From: Clostridiaceae bacterium
GTDB taxonomy: Bacteria; Bacillota; Clostridia; Saccharofermentanales; DTU023
Direction of reading: 5' to 3'
DNA length: 17,139 nucleotides
Assembly: GCA_012841255.1 (NCBI GenBank)
Contig: DUUZ01000017.1
Coordinates: forward strand, 1 to 17,139
A program made the position numbers and the translations under genes. Positions 1 through 7,033 of the stretch are shown in pieces. Position 1 is the stretch's first letter, and the number at the start of each line of letters is the position of its first letter. Under the pieces are notes generated by a model. The model searched no databases. It worked only from the letters and a program-made list of their open reading frames with translations, and had not been told where the DNA came from.

Positions 1-14
1 CCGGGCCTGGGCAT

Positions 15-43
15 AAAAAGGGGCCGTCCCCAAGGACAGCCCC
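15..43 (-). terminator. Rho-independent terminator of the hsp20 gene
   Basis: Read on the minus strand, a 10-bp stem (positions 43-34 with 29-20, one U-G wobble, otherwise perfect) closes a 4-nt loop (33-30) and is followed at once by five U residues (19-15). It lies about 30 bases past the Hsp20 stop codon. A second small hairpin (45-50 with 58-63, 7-nt loop) sits between the stop and this terminator. Confidence 0.85.
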
Positions 44-70
44 CGGACCTGCCGGCAAGGTCCTGCCATA

Positions 71-499
71 CTAATCTTCGATTTCAATTTCGATCGTATC
101 AGGTTCTTTCCTTGCCTCCATCTTAGGCAGAGTCAGGGTCAGGACACCGTCCATGAACTTGCCCTTGATCTCCTCCTTCCGGATTCCGGAGACATCGAAA
201 CTCCGGCTGCAAGAGCCATAGGAACGCTCTTTGTAGACGTAGTTTTTCTTTTCCTCTGAACGTTCTTTATTCTGCTCGGCAGAGATGGTCAGGAAGTCAC
301 CTTCCAGTTGGATCTTGATATCCTCTTTTTTTGTGCCGGGCAGGTCTGCTTCGAGAAAAAAGTGGTCGCCCTTATCCTGGATATCGACCTTGAAGCCGCG
401 GACAGCCGGAAAGTCCTGAAGGAAAGAGCCGCCGAAAAGGCGGTTGAAGTCATTTGCGAGGCCGTGGCCGCGCCTGCTATAGGGAATTAAGTCAAACAT
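71..499 (-). CDS. Hsp20 family small heat-shock protein
   Basis: This is an ATP-independent holdase chaperone of the alpha-crystallin family that keeps unfolding cytoplasmic proteins soluble. The 142-residue product has a short N-terminal arm (about 1-36), an alpha-crystallin domain (about 37-127) with the usual ADLPG segment at 51-55 and the family signature GVLTLTLPK at 118-126, and a C-terminal IEIEI tail (136-140) matching the I-x-I motif that docks onto neighbouring subunits in the oligomer. Length is normal for the family. The ATG is preceded by AGGAGG eight bases upstream, so the start is well supported. The gene stands alone, transcribed away from the DMT transporter, with its own terminator. 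A CIRCE-like repeat at 606-638 suggests control by the HrcA repressor. Confidence 0.95.
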   Translation of the reverse strand: MFDLIPYSRRGHGLANDFNRLFGGSFLQDFPAVRGFKVDIQDKGDHFFLEADLPGTKKEDIKIQLEGDFLTISAEQNKERSEEKKNYVYKERSYGSCSRSFDVSGIRKEEIKGKFMDGVLTLTLPKMEARKEPDTIEIEIED

Positions 500-605
500 G
501 TGATGAGCCTCCTTTTTTCAGATCAACCAAGTGATCCTCTTTCTTTTTAAATATTTTAGCCCCCTAATGTGAAGGAAAAGGGAAAAAAGAAGGTCGGAAT
601 TTTTA

Positions 606-638
606 AATTTGGCACTCTGAAGGGGTGAGTGCCAAATT
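606..638. promoter_or_regulatory. CIRCE-like operator (probable HrcA site)
   Basis: Two perfect 12-bp inverted arms (606-617 and 627-638) flank a spacer of exactly 9 bases. The core reads TTGGCACTC-N9-GAGTGCCAA, against the CIRCE consensus TTAGCACTC-N9-GAGTGCTAA. Both arms carry the same symmetric change (A to G on one side, T to C on the other), so the dyad is kept. It lies about 110 bases upstream of the hsp20 start and about 57 bases upstream of the DMT transporter start. HrcA binding is inferred from the match. A clear sigma-A promoter for hsp20 was not found. Confidence 0.75.
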
Positions 639-657
639 CTGAAACCCGGTCATACCG

Positions 658-686
658 TTGCTGAAAACCCCGCCTTCGTCTATCTT
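658..686 (+). promoter_or_regulatory. Weak candidate promoter for the DMT transporter gene
   Basis: TTGCTG (658-663) and TATCTT (681-686) are separated by 17 bases, a sigma-A-like arrangement with 3/6 and 4/6 matches. Transcription would begin near 693-694, almost at the ATG at 695, giving a leaderless or nearly leaderless message. Support is weak. Confidence 0.25.
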
Positions 687-694
687 GTTGGGGT

Positions 695-1615
695 ATGAAA
701 AGTCTTGAGGAGAAGAAGAGAAAAGAGGCTATGACCGGTATTGTGGCCGGTATTATTTCAGCTGTTCTTTTTTGGGTTTCTTCCTCTTTTGCCAAGATGG
801 CCTATGCGGGCGGAAGCAATGGCTTCATGATGACCTTTACCCGGGCCTTCTTCGGTCTTCCGGTCCTCCTGGTCATGGCCCGGTTTCAGGGTGTCTCCCT
901 GAAACTGAATAAGGGAGAGGCCAAGTCCCTTCTTTTGGCTGGGATTTTCGGTTTTTCGGCCACCACCCTGCTCCTCTATTCCTCTTTTGCCTACATCGGG
1001 GTCGGGATGGCCACGGTTCTGCATTACCTGGCCCCTCTTCTGGTCATGCTGGCCAATGTCGCCTTCTTCAGGGAAAAGGTCAAATGGTGGAAGGTTCTTT
1101 CCGTCCTCTTGGGTTTTGCCGGTGTTGCCGCCTTCGCCGGAGGGGCGGATAAAAGTATTATGCTGGGCTTCTTCCTAGCGCTGGCGTCCAGTGTGACTTA
1201 TGCCGGCCTCATGCTCAGCATGGAACGGACGGCCATGCGAGGGATGCATGTCACCAAGGTGGCTGTTTACACCAACACCATTGCCGCCCTGGTTTCCCTG
1301 ACCTTCTGCCTTCTGACCGATTCCTTGAATCTGGCCATGACCCCGGGAGCCTGGATGAACTCGGTCCTGGTCGCCCTCATGGTGGCAGTGGGTGCCTTCC
1401 CCCTCCTCAACTTCTCCATCCTGAAATGCGGGGCCACGACAGCCTCCATCACGACCATGCTGGAACCCCTGACAGGGGTCCTCTTCGGCTACTTGTTGCT
1501 GCGCGAATCCTTGACGGCCACAAACTTTCTGGGTTTTGCCCTCATCATGGCGGGCGTGGTCTTAGTTTCGATTTTTGTCGCCAAAGAGAGCCCGACGGGC
1601 TCCTTGATGCCATGA
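695..1615 (+). CDS. DMT superfamily transporter, EamA domain
   Basis: This is an inner-membrane carrier of the drug/metabolite transporter superfamily; substrates in the family include amino acids, other metabolites and drugs, and the substrate here cannot be told. The 306-residue protein has about ten hydrophobic segments arranged as two EamA repeats. Each repeat ends in the usual helix-charge-helix pattern: APLLVMLANVAFFREKVKWW near 110-130 and EPLTGVLFGYLLLRES near 255-270. The 12-residue charged N-terminus before the first helix precedes a second possible ATG at 731. Neither start has a good ribosome binding site (GGGG just before 695; AGAGG only two bases before 731), so the start is uncertain. 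Its stop codon overlaps the ATG of the next gene (ATGA at 1612-1615), which indicates translational coupling with the TSUP permease. Confidence 0.9.
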   Translation: MKSLEEKKRKEAMTGIVAGIISAVLFWVSSSFAKMAYAGGSNGFMMTFTRAFFGLPVLLVMARFQGVSLKLNKGEAKSLLLAGIFGFSATTLLLYSSFAYIGVGMATVLHYLAPLLVMLANVAFFREKVKWWKVLSVLLGFAGVAAFAGGADKSIMLGFFLALASSVTYAGLMLSMERTAMRGMHVTKVAVYTNTIAALVSLTFCLLTDSLNLAMTPGAWMNSVLVALMVAVGAFPLLNFSILKCGATTASITTMLEPLTGVLFGYLLLRESLTATNFLGFALIMAGVVLVSIFVAKESPTGSLMP

Positions 1616-2331
1616 CCTGGGTCTGGCTTTTACTGATCGTGTTCGTGGCCTACCTGGTCCAGGCCATCACCGGCTTTGGGGGAGCTCTTCTTTCCCTGCC
1701 CCTGGTCATCCTGCTGGTGGGGTTTGACGATGCCCGCCTTCTGACGACTGCCCTCTCCCTGGTCACCGGCCTCATCGTTTCCTCCACACATTACCGGCAG
1801 ATCAACAAGAAGAAACTGGGGCTCATCCTCCTGGTTATGGCTGTGGGGACGGCCTTTGGCATGATCCTTGACAGACTTTTGGATGCCCGCTTTCTCATTC
1901 TCCTTTACGGGGTTATCACGGTCCTCCTGGCCATTATCCGCCTGCTTCCCAAAAGGCAGGAATCCCGCTCTCCGACTCCTTTTTTTCTTTTTGGGATCCT
2001 GCTCCTGGCGGGCATCATGCAGGGGCTCTTTGTTGCCGGCGGTGCCTTCCTCATGATCTACGCCATCTATGAATTTCCGGACAAGACGGAATTTCGTGCC
2101 ACCTCATCAGCGGTCTGGGGGATTCTCAACATCTTTATGATGATTGTTTACGGATACAGCGGGCGGATCAACACCGGCAACCTGAAGCTGGTCGCAATCT
2201 GCATTCCCGTGGTTCTGGCTATGATTTTCCTGGCTGAGAAAATCCAGGCCAGAATTAAACAGGCGGTCTTCGCCAAACTGACCAATGTCCTGCTCCTGGC
2301 CTCCGGTCTCATTTTGCTGGTCAGCTATTAG
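1612..2331 (+). CDS. TSUP family permease (TauE/SafE-like)
   Basis: This is a membrane permease of the TauE/SafE family, whose known members export or take up sulfite, sulfoacetate and related organosulfur anions. The ligand here is unknown. The 239-residue product is almost wholly hydrophobic, with about seven to eight membrane spans. It carries the N-terminal family signature QAITGFGGALLSLPL (about 14-28) and a second-half repeat, MQGLFVAGGAFLMIY, around residues 138-152. The reading frame is open further upstream, but the ATG at 1612 is the natural start: it overlaps the DMT stop as ATGA and puts the first helix at the N-terminus. The glycerol operon starts 36 bases downstream on the same strand, so read-through is possible, though no functional tie is evident. 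Confidence 0.88.
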   Translation: MTWVWLLLIVFVAYLVQAITGFGGALLSLPLVILLVGFDDARLLTTALSLVTGLIVSSTHYRQINKKKLGLILLVMAVGTAFGMILDRLLDARFLILLYGVITVLLAIIRLLPKRQESRSPTPFFLFGILLLAGIMQGLFVAGGAFLMIYAIYEFPDKTEFRATSSAVWGILNIFMMIVYGYSGRINTGNLKLVAICIPVVLAMIFLAEKIQARIKQAVFAKLTNVLLLASGLILLVSY

Positions 2332-2367
2332 GCTTTGTGAGAGGATAAAGAAGGAGGCTTTTGACCC

Positions 2368-3798
2368 ATGTACGATCTTGCCATTATCGGTGCGGGAGTG
2401 ATCGGCTCCGCACTTGCCTATACCCTTTCAGCCTATGACCTTCGCATCCTGCTCATTGAGAAAGAAAATGATGTGGCCATGGGGGCATCCCGTGCCAATA
2501 CGGCCCTGATTCATGCGGGTTTTGATCCGTTGTCCGAAAGCCTGATGGGACAGCTGAATGTAGAGGGCATGCGCCGCTGCTATGAGCTCTGCCGGGAGCT
2601 GGACGTGGAACACAGAAATACCGGGGCCATGGTTTTAGCCTTCAGCAAGGAGGAAGAAGAGACCCTGGAAGTCCTCTTCCAAAGAGGGCTGGCAAACGGC
2701 TGCCGGGGGCTTGAGATTATTTCAGGCCAGGCGGCCCGGGAGAAGGAACCCCATCTTTCCGGTGAAGTCTTCGCTGCCTTGTGGGCACCGGAAGCCGGCG
2801 TCATCAACCCCTGGGAGTTTACGCTGGCCATGGCCGAAGTGGCCGTCCGAAACGGAGCGGAACTCCGCCTGAATACGGAGGTCACGGGTCTTGCCCGTGA
2901 AGGGACGGTCTGGCGGATCGAAACCGGGGGAGAGGACCGGGGGATCCGGGCTCGTTTCCTGGTCAATGCGGCAGGAGTTGAAAGCGACCGGATCCATAAC
3001 ATGGCGGCCCCTCCTGCCTTTCAGATTCTTCCGACCCGCGGCCAGTATTATCTTCTGGACCGGACTGTCGGCCCCCTGGTTCATTCCATTCTCTTCAACA
3101 CGCCGACCCGGGCCGGCAAGGGCGTGACCGTTTCCCCCACCATTCACGACAACTTCCTTATCGGCCCCGATTCGGAGATCATCTGCGACCGGACGGATAC
3201 CGGAGTCACCCGGTCCGCCCTGGACGAGATCGCCCGCCTGGCCCGAAGAATCATTCCCTCTTTGGATGTCCGGGCCAGCATCCGCAACTTTGCAGGGGTC
3301 CGGGCCAACAGCTGCCATAATGATTTCTTTATCGATATGGCGGCAGAAGGCTTCCTGGATCTGGCCGCCATCAAGTCGCCAGGGCTTACAGCTGCCCCCG
3401 CCATTGCCCGCCTGGCCCGGGATCTGCTGGAGGAGGCGGGGCTCTCCATGACCAAAAAAGAAAAGTGGACAGGCGGCCGCAAGGTCGTCCGCTTCAAGGA
3501 AATCCCTGAAGCGGAACGGGAGACCTTTATCCGGGACCATCCGCTTTACGGCCGGGTCATCTGCCGCTGTGAGGCCATCACGGAGGGGGAGATTGTGGCT
3601 GCCATGCAGCGGGAGATCCCGCCCGTCTCCGTCGACAGGATGAAAAGACGGGCCGGAACCGGAATGGGTCGCTGCCAGGGCGGTTTTTGCGGTCCCCGGG
3701 TGCTGGAGATCATGGCCCGGGAGACCGGCCGGGATCCCCTAGAAATCGAAGAAGACGGCCGGGGCAGCTATATCCTGACCGGACGGACCAAGGAGTAG
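2368..3798 (+). CDS. glpA: FAD-dependent glycerol-3-phosphate dehydrogenase-like protein with BFD [2Fe-2S] domain
   Basis: This is probably the catalytic subunit of an anaerobic glycerol-3-phosphate dehydrogenase (glycerol 3-phosphate to dihydroxyacetone phosphate). The 476-residue protein starts with an FAD-binding GAGVIG motif (8-13), followed by a DAO-type oxidoreductase domain to about residue 365 and a C-terminal BFD-like domain. The four probable [2Fe-2S] ligands are C399, C401, C436 and C441 (C-x-C and C-x4-C). AAGGAGG lies ten bases before the ATG. It is followed after four bases by a second FAD protein, then DUF1667 and glycerol kinase, a gene order familiar from clostridia that supports the glycerol role. 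By sequence alone it could also be another DAO-family dehydrogenase such as a 2-hydroxyglutarate oxidase; the neighbouring glpK decides in favour of glycerol 3-phosphate. Confidence 0.85.
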   Translation: MYDLAIIGAGVIGSALAYTLSAYDLRILLIEKENDVAMGASRANTALIHAGFDPLSESLMGQLNVEGMRRCYELCRELDVEHRNTGAMVLAFSKEEEETLEVLFQRGLANGCRGLEIISGQAAREKEPHLSGEVFAALWAPEAGVINPWEFTLAMAEVAVRNGAELRLNTEVTGLAREGTVWRIETGGEDRGIRARFLVNAAGVESDRIHNMAAPPAFQILPTRGQYYLLDRTVGPLVHSILFNTPTRAGKGVTVSPTIHDNFLIGPDSEIICDRTDTGVTRSALDEIARLARRIIPSLDVRASIRNFAGVRANSCHNDFFIDMAAEGFLDLAAIKSPGLTAAPAIARLARDLLEEAGLSMTKKEKWTGGRKVVRFKEIPEAERETFIRDHPLYGRVICRCEAITEGEIVAAMQREIPPVSVDRMKRRAGTGMGRCQGGFCGPRVLEIMARETGRDPLEIEEDGRGSYILTGRTKE

Positions 3799-3802
3799 TG
3801 CG

Positions 3803-5083
3803 ATGGCCATGAATCCGGATTACGAACTCGTTGTGATCGGGGGAGGCCCGGCGGGGCTCGGGGCCGCAGCCGCGGCTTATGATGCCGGCCTTCGCCGGAT
3901 TCTCCTTGTGGAGCGGGACCTGGAAGCCGGCGGCATCCTCAACCAATGCATCCACAACGGCTTTGGGCTCCATATCTTCAAAGAAGAACTGACGGGACCC
4001 GAGTACGCCGGCCGCATCATCGATGAGATCCGGGAGCGGGGGATTGCCTGTCTTTTTGACACCATGGTCCTCTCCCTGGAGGATCTGGGAGGGGTCAAAC
4101 GGATCGGCCTCATGAGCATGACGGAGGGCTACCGCCATGTGACGGCGGCAACGGTCGTCCTGGCCATGGGCTGCCGGGAACGGACCCGGGGGGCCATCCA
4201 GACCCCGGGGACCCGGCCATCCGGGATCCTGACCGCAGGAACTGCCCAGCGCTACGTCAACATGGAAGGATACCAAGTGGGCCGGCGGGTCATCATCCTG
4301 GGGTCGGGGGATATCGGGCTGATCATGGCCCGCCGGATGACCCTGGAGGGAGCCCGGGTTCTGGCCTGCGTGGAGATCATGCCTTATCCGGGGGGACTTT
4401 CCCGAAATATCGTCCAGTGTCTGGAGGACTTCGGCATCCCCCTTCTTCTATCCCATACCATCAGCCGGATTGAAGGCAGGAGGCGGGTGGAAGCCGTCAC
4501 GGTCCAGAAGGTGGGGGAGGACCGGAGGCCCATCCCAGGGACTGAGGAGGTTTTCGAAGTGGACACTGTCCTGCTCTCCGTGGGGCTGATCCCGGAAAAC
4601 GAGTTATCGCGGGCAGCCGGTATCAAGATGGATCCTTTGACCGGCGGCCCTTATGTCTTTGAGAACCTGGAGACCTCTATTCCCGGTATCTTCGCCTGCG
4701 GCAATGTCCTTCATGTCCACGATCTGGTTGACCACGTCACGAAAGAGAGCCGGCGGGCCGGGAAGGCTGCCGCCGAAAGAGTACTTGGGGAAAAAGCAGG
4801 CGGCGATGCGCCGGTCATCCCCCTCTTGCCGGGTCCGGGCATGGGTTATGTTCTGCCCCAGAAAATCCGCAAAGAAGACTTCGAAGACAGCATCCGGGTC
4901 TTCTTCCGGGTCAGGGAGCCCCGCATGACCCCCGGCCGGATTCTGGTCCGGGACGGGGAAAAGGTGATCTTGTCCGCTCGCCGCCCCTACATGCTGCCGG
5001 GCGAGATGGACTATGTGGATCTGAAACCGGAGATCCTGTCCGCAGTGACCGGCGATCATCTGACACTTGCCGTGGAAAGCTAG
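3803..5083 (+). CDS. FAD/NAD(P)-dependent oxidoreductase, second subunit of the GlpA-like complex
   Basis: This is a pyridine-nucleotide-disulfide-oxidoreductase-type flavoprotein of 426 residues, probably passing electrons from the GlpA-like subunit to NAD or another carrier. An FAD-binding GGGPAGLG motif lies at 13-20 and a second Rossmann motif, GSGDIG, at 157-162. The segment NQCIHNGF (47-54) is characteristic of this subfamily, and C124 in AMGCRERTRG is also a family feature. A GIFACGN motif near residue 298 is the second FAD contact. No redox-active CxxC is present, so it is not a thioredoxin-reductase-like disulfide enzyme. AAGGAG (3790-3795), seven bases before ATG 3803 and overlapping the end of the previous gene, supports this start over ATG 3809. 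It plays the part of GlpB in the E. coli GlpABC system but is not obviously homologous to it. Confidence 0.85.
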   Translation: MAMNPDYELVVIGGGPAGLGAAAAAYDAGLRRILLVERDLEAGGILNQCIHNGFGLHIFKEELTGPEYAGRIIDEIRERGIACLFDTMVLSLEDLGGVKRIGLMSMTEGYRHVTAATVVLAMGCRERTRGAIQTPGTRPSGILTAGTAQRYVNMEGYQVGRRVIILGSGDIGLIMARRMTLEGARVLACVEIMPYPGGLSRNIVQCLEDFGIPLLLSHTISRIEGRRRVEAVTVQKVGEDRRPIPGTEEVFEVDTVLLSVGLIPENELSRAAGIKMDPLTGGPYVFENLETSIPGIFACGNVLHVHDLVDHVTKESRRAGKAAAERVLGEKAGGDAPVIPLLPGPGMGYVLPQKIRKEDFEDSIRVFFRVREPRMTPGRILVRDGEKVILSARRPYMLPGEMDYVDLKPEILSAVTGDHLTLAVES

Positions 5084-5087
5084 GTGA
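5082..5087 (+). promoter_or_regulatory. Ribosome binding site deciding the DUF1667 start
   Basis: AGGTGA, overlapping the stop codon of the upstream flavoprotein gene, lies five bases before the ATG at 5093. It favours that ATG over the in-frame GTG at 5084, which is itself part of the motif. Confidence 0.6.
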
Positions 5088-5092
5088 AGCTT

Positions 5093-5443
5093 ATGAAAGA
5101 AATAACCTGCATTATCTGTCCGCAAGGCTGCCGGCTCCGGGTGGACGAGGACCGGGATTTTGAGGTCACGGGAAACCGCTGCATCCGGGGAGTCTCCTAC
5201 GGGAAAAGCGAAGTAAGAAACCCCGTCCGGATCCTGACCTCCACGGTCAGGATCAAAAATGGAAGCCACCCCCGCCTGCCGGTCAAGTCCGACCGGCCCC
5301 TGCCCAAAGAGGACCTGATGGAAGCCATGGCGGTACTTGATGAAGTGGAACTGGAAGCCCCGGTCAACAGGGGGGACGTGATTCTTGAAGGAATTCTGGG
5401 GACTTCTGTCAATATTGTCGCCACCCGCGATATGGCGAAGTGA
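5093..5443 (+). CDS. DUF1667 domain protein, small cysteine-rich partner of the glycerol-3-phosphate dehydrogenase
   Basis: This 116-residue protein matches the DUF1667 pattern. It has an N-terminal cysteine cluster C6-x2-C9-x3-C13 with C30 further on, likely binding a metal or iron-sulfur centre, followed by a short domain with the conserved PVRILTSTVRI and LPVKSDRPLPK segments. DUF1667 genes commonly sit between the FAD oxidoreductase and glpK in clostridia. A role as a small electron-transfer or assembly subunit in place of GlpC is inferred, not shown. An in-frame GTG at 5084 directly after the upstream stop is the alternative start, adding three residues. The stop codon is 11 bases before the glpK ATG. 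Confidence 0.88.
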   Translation: MKEITCIICPQGCRLRVDEDRDFEVTGNRCIRGVSYGKSEVRNPVRILTSTVRIKNGSHPRLPVKSDRPLPKEDLMEAMAVLDEVELEAPVNRGDVILEGILGTSVNIVATRDMAK

Positions 5444-5448
5444 AGGAG
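5443..5448 (+). promoter_or_regulatory. Ribosome binding site of glpK
   Basis: AAGGAG, beginning at the last base of the DUF1667 stop codon, lies six bases before ATG 5455. It supports that start over an in-frame GTG at 5440 that would overlap the preceding gene. Confidence 0.65.
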
Positions 5449-5454
5449 TACAAA

Positions 5455-6951
5455 ATGCCCTCGTATGTCATGGCCCTGGATGCCGGAACCTCAAGCAGCC
5501 GCGCTATTCTCTTTGACCGGGACGGCCGGGTAGCCTCCTTGGCACAAAAGGAATTTGACCAGTCCTACCCCAAACCGGGCTGGGTTGAACACGATGCGGA
5601 TGAAATCTGGTCTACCCAGCTGGGAGTGGCTGTCGAGGCCATGAACCTGATCAACGCCCGGGCCGGCGATATTGCCGCCATCGGGATCACCAACCAGCGG
5701 GAGACGACGATCCTCTGGGACCGGCATACCGGTGAGCCGGTCTATCCCGCCATCGTCTGGCAGTGCCGGCGGACGGCTGATTTCTGCGGCCAGCTGAAAG
5801 ACAAAGGCCTTTCCGGCTGGTTCCGGGACAAAACCGGCCTGGTCATTGACGCCTATTTCAGTGCCACCAAAATCCGCTGGATCCTGGACCATGTTCCGGG
5901 GGTTCGGGAGAGGGCGGAGGCGGGGGACATCCTCTTTGGGACCGTCGACAGCTGGCTGATCTGGAAACTGACCCGGGGGCGGGTGCATGCGACGGATTAC
6001 TCCAACGCCTCCCGGACCATGCTCTTCAATATCCGGGATCTTGCCTGGGACCGGGAGATCCTGGAGGAACTGGAGATCCCCCAAGGGATCCTGCCTGAGG
6101 TTCTGCCTTCCAGCCATCTTTTCGGGGAGACGGATACTTCCTTTTTCGGGGAACCTATCCCCATTTCCGGAGCGGCAGGGGACCAGCAGGCCGCCCTTTT
6201 CGGCCAGGCCTGTTTTTCGGCAGGAGAAGCCAAAAACACCTACGGCACCGGCTGCTTCCTTTTGATGAATACGGGGGATAGCCCGGTGATGAGTCAGCAG
6301 GGCCTGCTTACAACCATCGCCTGGGGCCTGGGCGGTGAAGTCCGCTACGCCCTTGAAGGTTCCATCTTTGTTGCCGGAGCCGCCATCCAGTGGCTCAGAG
6401 ATGAACTGCGGCTGATCGACAGTGCAAAAGAGTCGGGGGAACTGGCAGGCATGGTGCCGGACACAAACGGCGCCTATCTGGTGCCCGCCTTCACGGGCCT
6501 GGGCGCCCCCTACTGGGACCCCTACGCCCGGGGGGCCATCGTCGGCCTGACCCGGGGAGTCAACCGGAATCATCTGGTCCGGGCAGCCCTGGAGTCCATT
6601 GCCTACCAGACCGGGGATGTCCTGTCGGTCATGGAGGAGGAGTCGGGGATCCGCCTCCATCGCCTGAAGGCCGACGGCGGAGCCTCCAATAATGACTTTT
6701 TGATGCAGTTCCAGGCGGATATTACCAAGGTCCCCGTCCTGCGGCCGGCCTCTATTGAAACGACTGCCCTGGGAGCGGCCTGGCTGGCCGGACTGGCGGT
6801 GGGTTTCTGGAAAGATCTTGCCGAACTCCAGGACAGCCGGACGGCCGACCAGGTCTTTTTGCCCAACATGTCTGATGAAAAAAGAGAAGTTCTGTCCCGG
6901 GGATGGAAGGCGGCGGTCAAGCGGTCTTTGAACTGGGAACAGCCGCTTTGA
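5455..6951 (+). CDS. glpK: Glycerol kinase
   Basis: This FGGY-family kinase phosphorylates glycerol with ATP to sn-glycerol 3-phosphate in the cytoplasm, supplying substrate for the dehydrogenase genes just upstream. The 498-residue length is standard. Recognisable family segments are ALDAGTSSSRAILFD (7-21), ITNQRETT (78-85), WQCRRT (102-107), GDQQAALFGQ (242-251), NTYGTG (261-266), GLGAPYWDP and ADGGASNNDFLMQFQ. The histidine phosphorylated by HPr in enterococcal and bacillar enzymes sits in a YHF(Y/F)G motif. The corresponding stretch here, GETDTSFFG (224-232), has no histidine, so PTS-mediated activation is unlikely. No glycerol facilitator gene lies in the window. Confidence 0.97.
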   Translation: MPSYVMALDAGTSSSRAILFDRDGRVASLAQKEFDQSYPKPGWVEHDADEIWSTQLGVAVEAMNLINARAGDIAAIGITNQRETTILWDRHTGEPVYPAIVWQCRRTADFCGQLKDKGLSGWFRDKTGLVIDAYFSATKIRWILDHVPGVRERAEAGDILFGTVDSWLIWKLTRGRVHATDYSNASRTMLFNIRDLAWDREILEELEIPQGILPEVLPSSHLFGETDTSFFGEPIPISGAAGDQQAALFGQACFSAGEAKNTYGTGCFLLMNTGDSPVMSQQGLLTTIAWGLGGEVRYALEGSIFVAGAAIQWLRDELRLIDSAKESGELAGMVPDTNGAYLVPAFTGLGAPYWDPYARGAIVGLTRGVNRNHLVRAALESIAYQTGDVLSVMEEESGIRLHRLKADGGASNNDFLMQFQADITKVPVLRPASIETTALGAAWLAGLAVGFWKDLAELQDSRTADQVFLPNMSDEKREVLSRGWKAAVKRSLNWEQPL

Positions 6952-6964
6952 TCACCGGCTGTTC
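6937..6964 (+). terminator. Hairpin over the glpK stop codon, possible weak terminator
   Basis: A perfect 9-bp inverted repeat, GAACAGCCG (6937-6945) and CGGCTGTTC (6956-6964), encloses a 10-base loop containing the glpK stop codon. It is followed by ACTTTC and not by a clear U-run, so it may be an mRNA 3'-end stabiliser or an inefficient terminator at the end of the glycerol operon. Confidence 0.4.
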
Positions 6965-6981
6965 ACTTTCAGGATTTCCCG

Positions 6982-6987
6982 TATAAT
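6982..6987 (+). promoter_or_regulatory. Candidate -10 element for the membrane-protein operon
   Basis: A perfect TATAAT lies 46 bases upstream of the ATG at 7034, in the gap after glpK. The best -35 at suitable spacing is poor (TGTTCA at 6960-6965, 16-base spacer). It would place a new transcript start near 6994. Confidence 0.4.
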
Positions 6988-7033
6988 ACCCTTATGATTT
7001 CCGGCGGGAGACCGGTGTCTGAAGAGGTGATCT

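Noticed and set aside
2722..3540. Minus-strand open frame (272 codons) opposite the GlpA-like gene
   Set aside because: It is a shadow of a strong coding region; its translation shows no membrane span or motif.
5491..6660. Long minus-strand open frame (389 codons) opposite glpK
   Set aside because: It lies wholly within a clear glycerol kinase gene, its translation is rich in Gly, Pro, Asp and Gln with no domain, and such antisense frames are expected in GC-rich genes.
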